From Gammaproteobacteria bacterium (GTDB taxonomy: Bacteria > Pseudomonadota > Gammaproteobacteria > Pseudomonadales > Pseudohongiellaceae), in contig JAUSMU010000125.1 of the NCBI GenBank assembly GCA_030645995.1, forward strand, positions 1 to 38,958: a stretch of 38,958 nt of DNA, read 5' to 3'. The number at the start of each line of letters is the position of its first letter. Position 1 is the stretch's first letter. Made by a program: the position numbers and the translations under genes. Below are positions 25,626 to 34,292 of this stretch, piece after piece. The notes below the pieces were generated by a model. The model searched no databases, was not told the DNA's origin, and saw only the letters and a list, made by a program, of their open reading frames with translations.

Positions 25626-26051
25626 TCATCGCTCCGGTTTGTCTGCAGCGGCGGGCGTTGCGGGGGCAGATTTTGGAATGCGTCGCAGACAGCGGCGCAT
25701 CATCTGGTTGTTGTGGCTGTGCACGAGATGTTCGTAATTGAGGAGTTGCGGCACCTCGATGATGGCGACAGCCAGCAGGAGGGCGCCGCCGTATGCGGGG
25801 CTATCGGTGGTGAACAGTACGTATAGCGCGATGCTGGACAGCAGCAGATCGATAATGCCGCGCGGCCAGCGCCGCAGGTAGAAGTGATGAAGGCCGAGCA
25901 GGAAGAACCAGTTCAGAGTCGCATAGGTGCCAGGATGCTTGAGCAGGGATTGCTCCATCTGCAGGTATATTTCGTGCTGCGCAGGCGTCAGCAGCGAGAC
26001 CTGCTCGCGCAGCTCGGTTTCCTCAAGATTCAACTCTTTTTCTGAGAACAT
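25626..26051 (-). CDS. Small TM2-domain-like membrane protein
   Basis: A 141-residue protein. A charged N-terminus (residues 1-40) leads to the TM2-like module LNWFFLLGLHHFYLRRWPRG (about 45-65) and a following hydrophobic helix IIDLLLSSIALYVLF. A further hydrophobic segment (YGGALLLAVAIIEVPQLL) and a basic tail end the protein. The pattern of a helix, a conserved HFYLRR-like turn and a second helix resembles TM2 domain proteins, whose role in bacteria is unclear. ATG 26051 is chosen because upstream sequence overlaps the TRAP permease gene. It lies 20 bases after that gene and 22 before the antiporter gene. Confidence 0.7.
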   Translation of the reverse strand: MFSEKELNLEETELREQVSLLTPAQHEIYLQMEQSLLKHPGTYATLNWFFLLGLHHFYLRRWPRGIIDLLLSSIALYVLFTTDSPAYGGALLLAVAIIEVPQLLNYEHLVHSHNNQMMRRCLRRIPKSAPATPAAADKPER

Positions 26052-26071
26052 TTTCGAAACCGTTGTGGTGA

Positions 26072-28072
26072 TCAGGCAATACTGCGCTTCTGCCAGAGGA
26101 TGACGCTGAACAGCAACATGCCGCCAACCGCATGATACGCGATTCCGAAGGGATACCACATCATCAAGACGGCCGCCATCAGCAACATCAGGGCAGTGAT
26201 TGGATTCAGAGGTTTCTCCAGGCGCCATTGCAGGAGTCCCGCTGCGGCATACATGCCCAGACACGCCCAGAAGAAGACGCTGAGGCGCTCGGGCCAGGTG
26301 CCGGTGATCAATGGTGAGTAGGCGAACAGCAATGGCACCAGATAAAGCCCCTTTGCCAGCTTCCAGGCCGTCAGGCCCGTCGCGATGGGCTTGGTGCCTG
26401 CAACGCCTGCCGCCGCGAACGCCGCCAGGCAGACCGGAGGCGTCACGTTGCTGTCCTGCGACAGCCAGAAGATGATCAGGTGGGCACTGAGCAGCATACC
26501 CGCCAGCAGCGTCGGGTCCAGCAGTTCGGTGCGCAGCAGCTGACGCATCTCTAACGGCATCTCCCGCAGCGCCACTACCGGATCGCCGCCGAACAGCCCC
26601 AGGGTCGCCCGCACACTGGTCGGCAGGTCCGTGGCCTGCAGCGCCTGCAGCAGATAGTCCTGAGCTATCAGGTCATAGATCATGGGTGCGGACAAGGTTG
26701 CGAGCACGATGTAGGACGCCGTCACCGGCAGGCCGACACCCAGAATAAGCGATGCCAGCGCCACCAGCACCAGCGTGAGGAAGAGGCTGCCCTGTGCCCA
26801 TTCCACGATCATCAACGAGAAGGCGTTGCCCACTCCGGTCGTCACTACCACGTTGATGATCAGGCCGACTGCCACCAGCAGCAATGCGGTCATGATCGAG
26901 CCCTTCACACCATCCACGCAGGCGTCGAAACACACTTGCCATGTCATCGGTGTCGGCGACAGCCAGGAGGCTGCTATGCAGGCGACGATGGCGAAGACAG
27001 CAGACAGTATTGCGGTATAGCCCAGCGCGAGTCCTCCAATCAACACGCCCAGCGGCAGGATGAATTGCCAGCCCTTGCGCATCACCGCACGCAGCGAGTC
27101 GCCCTCGCCCAGCTGCTCGGCACTCAGGCCCAGTCGCTTGGCCTCGATACGGACAAAGAAGGCCACGGTCAGGAAATAGAGCAGGGCTGGCAGCACGGAG
27201 ACGGCCACGATCTGGCTGTAGGGAATCTGGGTGTAGCCCGCCATCACGAAGGCGCCCGCGCCCATGATGGGCGGCATCAGCGCACCGCCCGTGGAGGCCG
27301 CCGCCTCGACGCCTGCGGCGAACTGTGGGGGGAAGCCTGAGCGTTTCATCATGGGGATGGTGATGACGCCGGTGGAGACCACATTGGCCACCGCCGACCC
27401 GGAAACCGACCCCATCAGGCCCGAACCGACCACGGCCACCATGCCGGCACCGCCAGTGAAGCGCCCGGCGAGGCAGCGCGCCAGATTGACGATGAAATCA
27501 CCAGCCCCGGATTTAAGCAGGAAGGACCCGAACAGGATGAACATGAAGACATAGGTCGCGGAGATGTTGGCGGTGTTGCCGAACATCCCTTCGGCACTGA
27601 AGAAGCTGCGGTACAGCACAGTCTCCAGGCTGAGCCCCGGGAATGCGAAGATGCCGGGTGTGTAGCGCCCGAGGAAGAGGATGTAGCACAGCGAGATGAC
27701 GATCAGCACCGGAGTGAACCAGCCGGAGGTGCGGCGGGTGAATTCGATGGCCAGCAGCACCGCGATTCCCGAGACCAGATAGTCCGCGAACACGAACTCG
27801 GCCTCGCGGGCATAGAGAGCATCTTCGAAGAGAATCAGGTAGGTGGGAACCGCCACAGCCAGCAGCGCGAGGGCGATGTTGATGCCCTGGCGCAGACGGC
27901 CGGGGCGTGAACCATTGGCATCGACCTCGTTGTCCATCAGCGCGCACAGCGCACAGAAGCCACCGAAGTGAATCGCGGAGAACCACAGCTCCGAGAGCGA
28001 TGCGAAGACATTGGTGTAGACATGGAACAAGGCAAACAGAAACGCCGCCCAGCGCAACAACGGGGATTTCAT
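26072..28072 (-). CDS. TRAP transporter fused permease (DctQM type, TAXI-associated)
   Basis: A 666-residue membrane protein with many hydrophobic segments, matching the fused 4TM/12TM permease of TAXI-type TRAP transporters. The large-subunit motifs are visible: GSFLLKSGAGDFIVNLARCLAGRFTGGAGMVAVVGSGLMGSVSGSAVANV, ATGAL-like AASTGGALMPPIMGAGAFVM, and LGVGLPVTASYIVLATLSAPM. These sodium-driven importers take up small organic acids or amino acids. Its ATG overlaps the stop of the upstream receptor gene (ATGA), so the two are one functional unit. Substrate is unknown. Confidence 0.93.
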   Translation of the reverse strand: MKSPLLRWAAFLFALFHVYTNVFASLSELWFSAIHFGGFCALCALMDNEVDANGSRPGRLRQGINIALALLAVAVPTYLILFEDALYAREAEFVFADYLVSGIAVLLAIEFTRRTSGWFTPVLIVISLCYILFLGRYTPGIFAFPGLSLETVLYRSFFSAEGMFGNTANISATYVFMFILFGSFLLKSGAGDFIVNLARCLAGRFTGGAGMVAVVGSGLMGSVSGSAVANVVSTGVITIPMMKRSGFPPQFAAGVEAAASTGGALMPPIMGAGAFVMAGYTQIPYSQIVAVSVLPALLYFLTVAFFVRIEAKRLGLSAEQLGEGDSLRAVMRKGWQFILPLGVLIGGLALGYTAILSAVFAIVACIAASWLSPTPMTWQVCFDACVDGVKGSIMTALLLVAVGLIINVVVTTGVGNAFSLMIVEWAQGSLFLTLVLVALASLILGVGLPVTASYIVLATLSAPMIYDLIAQDYLLQALQATDLPTSVRATLGLFGGDPVVALREMPLEMRQLLRTELLDPTLLAGMLLSAHLIIFWLSQDSNVTPPVCLAAFAAAGVAGTKPIATGLTAWKLAKGLYLVPLLFAYSPLITGTWPERLSVFFWACLGMYAAAGLLQWRLEKPLNPITALMLLMAAVLMMWYPFGIAYHAVGGMLLFSVILWQKRSIA

Positions 28073-29202
28073 CGGGCTGTCTGCTCCTCAAACTGTTGCT
28101 CCTGCTGTTCATTCAGCAGCAAATGCGGGGGAATTTCGAGACCCTGCTCGCGGTAGTAACGCAGGGCGCCGGGGTGCAGGGGCGCGGCCAGGCCCTTGAG
28201 GGCAATCTCCAGCCGCATGTCCTTGGTGGCGGCGTGAATGTCCTGCATCGTGCCGAGGTTTTCCCAGATCATCTTGGTGATCTGATAGACGGCTTCATCG
28301 GGGATATCGGCGCGCACCACCAGCACGTTGGGCGAGGCGATGGAGCGCATCGCCGTATCTTGATTCGGGTAGGTGCCGGGGGCGAAGTCGTACCAGTCCC
28401 ACAGCGGGTAGCGGCTGTTCAGCGTGTCCAACTCCTGTTGCGAGAAGGTCAGCAGGGTGATGTCATCCCCCATCTGCGCGAAGGCCTGCGTGATGGCGCT
28501 GGCGGGCGCTCCGGCTGGCACATTGATGCCGGCGACGTTGCCGTCCTGCATGGCGTTGGCCGCGGCCTCATAGCCCATGTAGCCGAAGCTCATGGCGCTC
28601 TCGTAGTCGATGCCGAGCTGTTCGAGAATGTAACGTCCGGTCTGGTCAGCTCCCGAATTGCGGGCGCCGAGCACGACACGTTCGCCCTGCAAAGTACCGA
28701 AGTCACTGAGGGTGCCGTTCTTGACCAGCTCGGTCAGCAGCACGAAGTGTTCGACGTTCAGCCACATCGCGCTGACGCTGCGCATTTCGGTCTGCGGATT
28801 GCGCACTGGACCCTCGCCATTCCACGCCCAGGCGGCGAAGACGCCCTGCAGAATCGCGAACTGGGCCTCGTTGTCGCGCAGCAGCTTGACGTTCTCCAGC
28901 GAGCCTGCCGAGCTGATGGCCGAGAGGGAGATGTTGTGGGTGCGCTGCAGCTGGGATTTGGAGATGGTGGCCATCGCCACGCCGATCGGATAGTAAGCGC
29001 CGCCGACGGTGGCGGTAGTGAGAATGTAGGGGCGGTTGGCGGCCAGTTGTTCGGAGCAGCCGACGAGCAAGGCCGGGAGACACAGCGCGAGCAGCAGATG
29101 GCGCAATTTGCTGCCGGGGCGTGATGCCTCACCAGAGATGCCGATGGTGGTGGCTAAGGAGCTACCGACGCAGCTGCCGACGGATTGGTAGTGATTACCC
29201 AT
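28069..29202 (-). CDS. TRAP transporter TAXI-family solute receptor, lipoprotein
   Basis: A 377-residue substrate-binding protein for the fused TRAP permease. A lipoprotein signal LLLALCLPALLVGC places the acylated Cys at residue 49, so it is probably anchored rather than free in the periplasm. TAXI-family features are TTATVGGAYYPIGVAMATI, ISSAGSLENVKLLRDNEAQFAILQ, LVLGARNSGADQTGRYIL-like region and the C-terminal MIWENL. The signal has an unusually long 32-residue n-region from ATG 29202; TTG 29106 would give a normal lipoprotein signal and may be the real start. Many TAXI receptors bind glutamate or similar acids; here the ligand is unknown. Confidence 0.9.
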   Translation of the reverse strand: MGNHYQSVGSCVGSSLATTIGISGEASRPGSKLRHLLLALCLPALLVGCSEQLAANRPYILTTATVGGAYYPIGVAMATISKSQLQRTHNISLSAISSAGSLENVKLLRDNEAQFAILQGVFAAWAWNGEGPVRNPQTEMRSVSAMWLNVEHFVLLTELVKNGTLSDFGTLQGERVVLGARNSGADQTGRYILEQLGIDYESAMSFGYMGYEAAANAMQDGNVAGINVPAGAPASAITQAFAQMGDDITLLTFSQQELDTLNSRYPLWDWYDFAPGTYPNQDTAMRSIASPNVLVVRADIPDEAVYQITKMIWENLGTMQDIHAATKDMRLEIALKGLAAPLHPGALRYYREQGLEIPPHLLLNEQQEQQFEEQTAR

Positions 29203-29333
29203 ACTGCTCAGATCTTCATTTGTGGCAATTGCCTGTTTTTATTGGATTTCTTGAAGAATTTGGCGGTGATCTTCAGCGCCTCCGGATGAAACCACAATTT
29301 CCCGGAAAGCACAATTGAGCTGCGACGAAGTGC

Positions 29334-30572
29334 TCAGCCGAAGAACCAGTAGCAGGCCAGGATGGCGGTGGTAATGCCGGCGAAATCGGCCAGCAGACCG
29401 CAGGTGATCGCATGGCGGGTCTTGCGAATGCCGACGCTGCCGAAGTAGACCGCCAGCACATAAAAAGTGGTCTCGGTGCTGCCCTGCACGGTGGCTGCGA
29501 CGCGTGCTGCAAAAGAATCCACACCAAAAGTGTTCATAGTCTCCAGCATCATCGCCCGCGCGCCGCTGCCACTGAGCGGTTTCATGAATGCGGTTGGCAG
29601 GGCATCGACGAAGCGGGTGTCGATGCCCAGCGCAGCGACCAGTGCGCGGATGCCTTCGAGGAGGATGTCGAGACAGCCGCTGGCGCGGAACACGCCGATC
29701 CCCACCAGCATGGCCAGCAGGAAGGGGATGATCTTGATGGCGACGTTGAAGCCTTCCTTCGCCCCTTCGATGAACAACGAGTAACAGTCGAGCCTGCGCT
29801 GCATGCCGGACACCAGAAACAGCACGATGACGCTGAACAGCAGCAGGTTGCCGAACAGAGCCGAACGCGTGGAGAGAACGTCGCCGGGCAGGCCGACGAT
29901 GAAGCTGAGCAGAGCCGCCATCAGCACCGCGAAGCCGCCGAACCACGCCAGCACCACCGGGTCATGCAGGCGCAGTTTCTGTATCCAGGCCACGCTGAAG
30001 AGGCCGACCAGTGTGGAGGCCGAGGTCGCCATCAGGATCGGCAGGAACACGGCGGCGGGTTCTGTCGAGCCCTGCTGCGCCCGGTAGAGAAAGATTGTCA
30101 CGGGTAACAGGGTCACTGAGGAGGTGTTGAGTACGAGGAAGAGGATTTGCGCGTTGCTGGCGGTGTCCTTGTCCGGGTTAAGCTCCTGCAGGTCATTCAT
30201 CGCCTTCAGGCCCATGGGCGTGGCGGCGTTGTCCAGACCGAGGAAGTTGGCGGCCAGATTCATGGTGACGGAACCGATGGCGGGATGATTCGCTGGCACA
30301 CCTGGCATCAGTCGGGAGAACAAGGGTCCCATGGCGCGGGCGATGATGTTGATGAGGCCGCTGTGTTCTGCGACTCGGAACAGCCCTAGCCACAAGGCCA
30401 TGACTCCGATCAGGCCGATGGCGATCTCCACCGCGAGATTCGACATCTCGAAGGTCGCCGCTACGAGCTGGCTGAAGACCTCTGGATTGGTGCCCGACAG
30501 CCATTGCCACAGAGCGGCAACGAAAGCGAGCAGGAAGAAACTTAACCATAGAGTATTGAGCATGGCGGCCAT
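29334..30572 (-). CDS. Spore maturation protein A/B fusion (nucleoside recognition domain)
   Basis: A 412-residue membrane protein joining SpmA-like (about 1-200) and SpmB-like (about 220-410) halves, each with nucleoside-recognition (Gate) motifs: NLAANFLGLDNAATPMGLKAMNDL and, in the second half, LLAMLVGIGVFRASGCLDILL, TRFVDALPTAFMKPLSGSGARAMMLE and QGSTETTFYVLAVYFGSVG. Such fused proteins occur in non-sporulating proteobacteria, where function is unknown; the name reflects Bacillus homologs. ATG 30572 or 30563 are both possible and have no strong ribosome site. An in-frame stretch of about 40 codons continues past the TGA. Confidence 0.88.
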   Translation of the reverse strand: MAAMLNTLWLSFFLLAFVAALWQWLSGTNPEVFSQLVAATFEMSNLAVEIAIGLIGVMALWLGLFRVAEHSGLINIIARAMGPLFSRLMPGVPANHPAIGSVTMNLAANFLGLDNAATPMGLKAMNDLQELNPDKDTASNAQILFLVLNTSSVTLLPVTIFLYRAQQGSTEPAAVFLPILMATSASTLVGLFSVAWIQKLRLHDPVVLAWFGGFAVLMAALLSFIVGLPGDVLSTRSALFGNLLLFSVIVLFLVSGMQRRLDCYSLFIEGAKEGFNVAIKIIPFLLAMLVGIGVFRASGCLDILLEGIRALVAALGIDTRFVDALPTAFMKPLSGSGARAMMLETMNTFGVDSFAARVAATVQGSTETTFYVLAVYFGSVGIRKTRHAITCGLLADFAGITTAILACYWFFG

Positions 30573-30625
30573 GATACAGAAAAGCAGTCGCCGCAAGAAC
30601 GCAGAGTCAGAACGTGCAGCAACGC

Positions 30626-30640
30626 TGTCACGATTTGACA
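30626..30640. promoter_or_regulatory. Inverted repeat upstream of the MacA-like operon
   Basis: TGTCA-N5-TGACA (30626-30640) is a perfect short palindrome that overlaps TTGACA (30635-30640). It lies about 100 bases before the adaptor gene. It could be an operator of the export operon, although no good -10 element at 17 bases was found. Confidence 0.3.
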
Positions 30641-30737
30641 CTATTTTGTCGGGACCTGCAGCGACAGGTTATGCAGATGCCTGCGTATCAAAGGCCAATC
30701 AGTACATTTCCCTATCAGTTTTTTGAAGGACATTTGC

Positions 30738-32201
30738 ATGAAGAAGGAACGCGACAGCCACTCCGAGACCCAGGATTCCCCATTGCTCACCCCGCCTGGC
30801 AGAAAGAAGCGCGGCAGGAAATGGGGGCTGATCAGCATCGTGCTGCTCGCCGCTGTGGGGCTGTATTTCTATCTGCAGGATGACGAGGAGGCGTTGGTTG
30901 ATCAGCCGCTGATCTCCACCGTGACGGTGGGCGACATCGAGAACACCATCTCCTCGGCAGGCAGTTTGAAGCCGAGCATATTTGTCGATGTCGGCGCCCA
31001 GGTGTCTGGACAACTGCAGAAGCTGCATGTTGAAGTGGGCGACAAAGTGGAGGCCGGGCAATTGCTGGCCGAGATCGATGCGCGTACCCAGGTCAGTCGC
31101 GTGGAGGCGAGCCGTGCGGCGCTGGCAGCGCTCGAAGCACAGGTCAGCTCGCGACGTGCCAGCCTCGATCTGTCCAAGGCCAACGCCCAGCGCCAGGAAC
31201 GTCTGATGGCGGCCAACGCCACCAGCCAGCAGGACTTTGACACCGCGACGGCGAACCTCGCCAGCGCCGAAGCCAACGTGACTCAATTGGAGCGGCAGAT
31301 TCAGCAAAGCCGCTCCACACTGAATTCCGAAGAGACTCAGCTCGAATTCACCCGCATCTATTCGCCGATCACCGGCACGGTGGTGTCCATCGAGATGAAC
31401 GAAGGTCGCACCTTGAATGCCAATCAGATGGCGCCAACCATTCTGCGCGTCGCTGACCTGTCCACGATGACCGTGCAGACCGAAATTTCCGAGGCCGACA
31501 TCGGCAGCATGAAGACAGGCATGGACATCTATTTCACGACACTGAGCGGAGGCAGCCGACGCTGGGTGGGAACGCTGCGACAGGTGCTGCCGACGCCGGT
31601 GATCGAGAACAACGTGGTGCTTTATACCGGCTTGTTTGATGTCGACAACGTCGATGGAGCGTTGCTGCCCGAGATGACCGCGCAGGTGTTTTTCATCACC
31701 TCTGCCGCGCGCGCCGTGCTGATGGTACCAGTAGGGGCACTGACCTTCGCCGATGCGCCGCTGCCAGAGGGTGCTTTCCCGGCGGGTGCCGGGGCGCCAG
31801 CGGGCGCTAGACTACCGCCCGACGCCTCGGGAGCGCCAGCGGGCACACCTGTGAATGCGGAGGCTGCTGCCGCAGCGGTACGGCAGGCGATTCAGTCCGG
31901 TCAGCGTCCTCCGGCAGGTGCCAACGGAGGTCGTCGTGGTCGACCCGGTGCGGCGCCTGGTGAGATGCCAGCCAGACGCCTCGCCACCGTGCGCGTCATC
32001 GATGCCGATGGTATCGAGCAGGAGCGCAATGTGGTGGTCGGCATCAGCAGTCGTGTCAACGCCGAGGTGATTTCCGGTCTGGTAGAAGGCGAACAGGTCG
32101 TCGCCGGTATTCTGCAGGCGGCAGCCGAGCCGCAGAGCAACAATAACAATCAGAACATGGGCATTCCGCGCGGCATGATGCCGCCCGGGGGCTTCCGATG
32201 A
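30738..32201 (+). CDS. macA: MacA-like periplasmic adaptor of ABC efflux pump
   Basis: A 487-residue adaptor subunit for a MacB-type transporter. A single N-terminal membrane segment (about 23-42, GLISIVLLAAVGLYFYLQ) is followed by the lipoyl half-motif VDVGAQVSGQLQKLHVEVGDKVEAGQLL, a coiled coil (about 115-195), the second lipoyl half (YSPITGTVVSIEMNEGRTL) and beta-barrel region. Near residues 335-410 there is a Pro/Ala/Gly-rich insert (PEGAFPAGAGAPAGARLPP onwards) before the final VRVIDADGIEQERNVVVGI region. ATG 30738 is preferred to TTG 30723 because AAGGA is 7 bases upstream. It overlaps the transporter gene by 4 bases. The symbol reflects family, not proven substrate. Confidence 0.88.
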   Translation: MKKERDSHSETQDSPLLTPPGRKKRGRKWGLISIVLLAAVGLYFYLQDDEEALVDQPLISTVTVGDIENTISSAGSLKPSIFVDVGAQVSGQLQKLHVEVGDKVEAGQLLAEIDARTQVSRVEASRAALAALEAQVSSRRASLDLSKANAQRQERLMAANATSQQDFDTATANLASAEANVTQLERQIQQSRSTLNSEETQLEFTRIYSPITGTVVSIEMNEGRTLNANQMAPTILRVADLSTMTVQTEISEADIGSMKTGMDIYFTTLSGGSRRWVGTLRQVLPTPVIENNVVLYTGLFDVDNVDGALLPEMTAQVFFITSAARAVLMVPVGALTFADAPLPEGAFPAGAGAPAGARLPPDASGAPAGTPVNAEAAAAAVRQAIQSGQRPPAGANGGRRGRPGAAPGEMPARRLATVRVIDADGIEQERNVVVGISSRVNAEVISGLVEGEQVVAGILQAAAEPQSNNNNQNMGIPRGMMPPGGFR

Positions 32202-34249
32202 GCACCGCCGTCCTCGATGGCGCGCAGCCGGATTCCGGGCGTCGCTCGCCAGGCCGTGCGAAGCAGGCCGATGACAACACGGCAGTCGATATTCAGCAGA
32301 TCCCCATCATCGAGCTGCGTGGCATTCAGCGGACTTTCATCACCGGTGGAGGGGTTGAAGTGCGGGCGTTGCGCGGCATTGATCTGAAGATTCATGTCGG
32401 TGAATTTGTCGCCATCGTCGGGCAATCGGGTTCCGGCAAGTCGACCATGATGAATATTCTCGGCTGTCTGGATAAACCCACTGCCGGCACCTACCTGTTC
32501 GGCGGTCGCGACATCCGCGATTTCGGCCCGGATGATCTGGCCTGGTTGCGCCGCGAGGCCTTCGGCTTCGTGTTTCAGAGTTACAACCTGCTGCCGCATT
32601 CCACCGCGCTGGAGAATGTCGAGATTCCCGCAATCTACGCAGGCCTGAACGGCACCGAGCGGCGCCTCAAGGCCGAGGCGCTGCTGACCTCGCTTGGGCT
32701 CGGCGAGCGCATGGACCATCGGCCCAGTCAGCTCTCCGGCGGTCAGCAGCAGCGAGTCTCCATAGCTCGCGCCATGATCAACGGTGGCAACATCATACTC
32801 GCCGACGAACCCACCGGTGCGCTGGATTCGAAGAGCGGAGTGGAGGTGATCAATCTGCTCAAGAGTCTGGCGCGGCAGGGGCACACAGTCATCATCATCA
32901 CCCATGATCCGAAGCTGGCCGAGCATGCGGATCGCATCATTGAATTCAGCGACGGCGTCGTCGTCAGCGATCGTCATCGCGAGCGCCCAGACGTCCCGCG
33001 TGGCAGCAACAGCAAACTGCGCGAACTGCTGATGAGTCGTCGTGCGCCCTCGCCATTGGCCGGTGTTGGCGAGGCCATTCGCATGGCGCTCAGCTCACTC
33101 ACCGCGAACACCTTCCGCACCATCCTGACCTTGCTGGGTATCGTCATCGGTGTCGCCTCTGTGGTGGCCATGCTGGCAATCGGCGAGGGCGCGAGCCGGG
33201 AGATTGTCGAACGAATCAGTTCCATCGGCACCAACATGCTGACGTTGCAACCGGCCAGAGTAGAAGGGCGGCGCAACGCACCGTCGACACTGACCTTTGA
33301 TGATGCCGACGCCATCGCCGAGAGCATTCCGAATGTGCTGGGCACCCTGCCGGAGATTCAGGGTAATTACACCGTGCGCTTCGGAAGGCAGGACTATTCG
33401 ACCACCGTGACGGCCAACACGGAGAGCATGCCGGAGATCCGCAGCTGGCCGCTGGCGCGCGGTGTCTACTTCACCCGCGAGGACAGCGAGACCTATGCTT
33501 CTGTCGCCGTGCTGGGGGCGACCGTCGCCGACGAGATGTTTCCTGACGGTTCCGATCCGCTGGGTGAATTCATTCTGATACGCAACGTGCCCTTCCAGAT
33601 CATTGGTGTGCTGACGCGCAAGGGAGGTTCCGGTTTCGGTGGCTCCGACCAGGACGACGCTGTGTTTGTGCCACTCAAGACGGGCGCGCTGCGGCTGTTC
33701 GGCACCCGCGTCGCCCGTTCCATATCGGTGGCGGTGGCGGACATCGATCAGATCGGCACGACCGAGGCCAATCTGCTGGAGTTCATGACAGTGCGGCACG
33801 GTACCCAGGACTTCCGAGTCTTCAACAGTGCCGAATTGCTCGACACCGTGTCGGCCTCGCAGGATGTCTTCACCATGTTGCTCGGCTCGATAGGGGCAAT
33901 ATCACTGCTGGTGGGCGGTATTGGAGTGATGAACATCATGCTGGTGTCGGTGACCGAACGTACCCGCGAGATCGGCATCCGCATGGCTACAGGGGCGAGG
34001 CAGTTCGATATTCTCTCCCAGTTCCTCTCCGAGGCCATTGTGGTGTCTGCCCTGGGCGGTATTCTCGGGGTCGCGATCGGGGTGGGGATCGGGTTGGTGC
34101 TGGAACGGGTCGGCGCGCCGATTGCGTTTACGTCGGGGCCTATGGTGCTGGCTTTCTGCTGTGCAGCGGGCACTGGTCTGGTGTTCGGCTTCATGCCTGC
34201 CCGCAAGGCGGCCCGCATGGACCCGGTGGTGGCACTCGCGAATGAATAG
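32198..34249 (+). CDS. macB: MacB-like ABC transporter (ATPase plus FtsX-type permease)
   Basis: A 683-residue inner-membrane protein: ATPase domain first, then four helices and a periplasmic domain of MacB type. A disordered 35-residue extension precedes it. Walker A is GQSGSGKST (75-83), signature LSGGQQQR, Walker B IILADEPTGALD, H-loop IIITHD. The first permease helix follows near residue 305 (TFRTILTLLGIVIGVASVVAML); the large periplasmic domain spans about 330-555; the final helices are GGIGVMNIMLVSVTERTREIGIRMATGAR and the last two near the C-terminus. MacB pumps act by mechanotransmission, moving macrolides, lipopeptides or toxins. The start overlaps the macA stop (ATGA). Confidence 0.93.
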   Translation: MSTAVLDGAQPDSGRRSPGRAKQADDNTAVDIQQIPIIELRGIQRTFITGGGVEVRALRGIDLKIHVGEFVAIVGQSGSGKSTMMNILGCLDKPTAGTYLFGGRDIRDFGPDDLAWLRREAFGFVFQSYNLLPHSTALENVEIPAIYAGLNGTERRLKAEALLTSLGLGERMDHRPSQLSGGQQQRVSIARAMINGGNIILADEPTGALDSKSGVEVINLLKSLARQGHTVIIITHDPKLAEHADRIIEFSDGVVVSDRHRERPDVPRGSNSKLRELLMSRRAPSPLAGVGEAIRMALSSLTANTFRTILTLLGIVIGVASVVAMLAIGEGASREIVERISSIGTNMLTLQPARVEGRRNAPSTLTFDDADAIAESIPNVLGTLPEIQGNYTVRFGRQDYSTTVTANTESMPEIRSWPLARGVYFTREDSETYASVAVLGATVADEMFPDGSDPLGEFILIRNVPFQIIGVLTRKGGSGFGGSDQDDAVFVPLKTGALRLFGTRVARSISVAVADIDQIGTTEANLLEFMTVRHGTQDFRVFNSAELLDTVSASQDVFTMLLGSIGAISLLVGGIGVMNIMLVSVTERTREIGIRMATGARQFDILSQFLSEAIVVSALGGILGVAIGVGIGLVLERVGAPIAFTSGPMVLAFCCAAGTGLVFGFMPARKAARMDPVVALANE

Positions 34250-34292
34250 ACATTTATTTTACGGGCATTTGGTAAACAGCAAAGGCGGGACG

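Noticed and set aside
29239-29946. Overlapping 235-codon frame in the SpmAB-like gene
   Set aside because: It is an out-of-frame shadow, rich in Arg, His and Ala, without family features.
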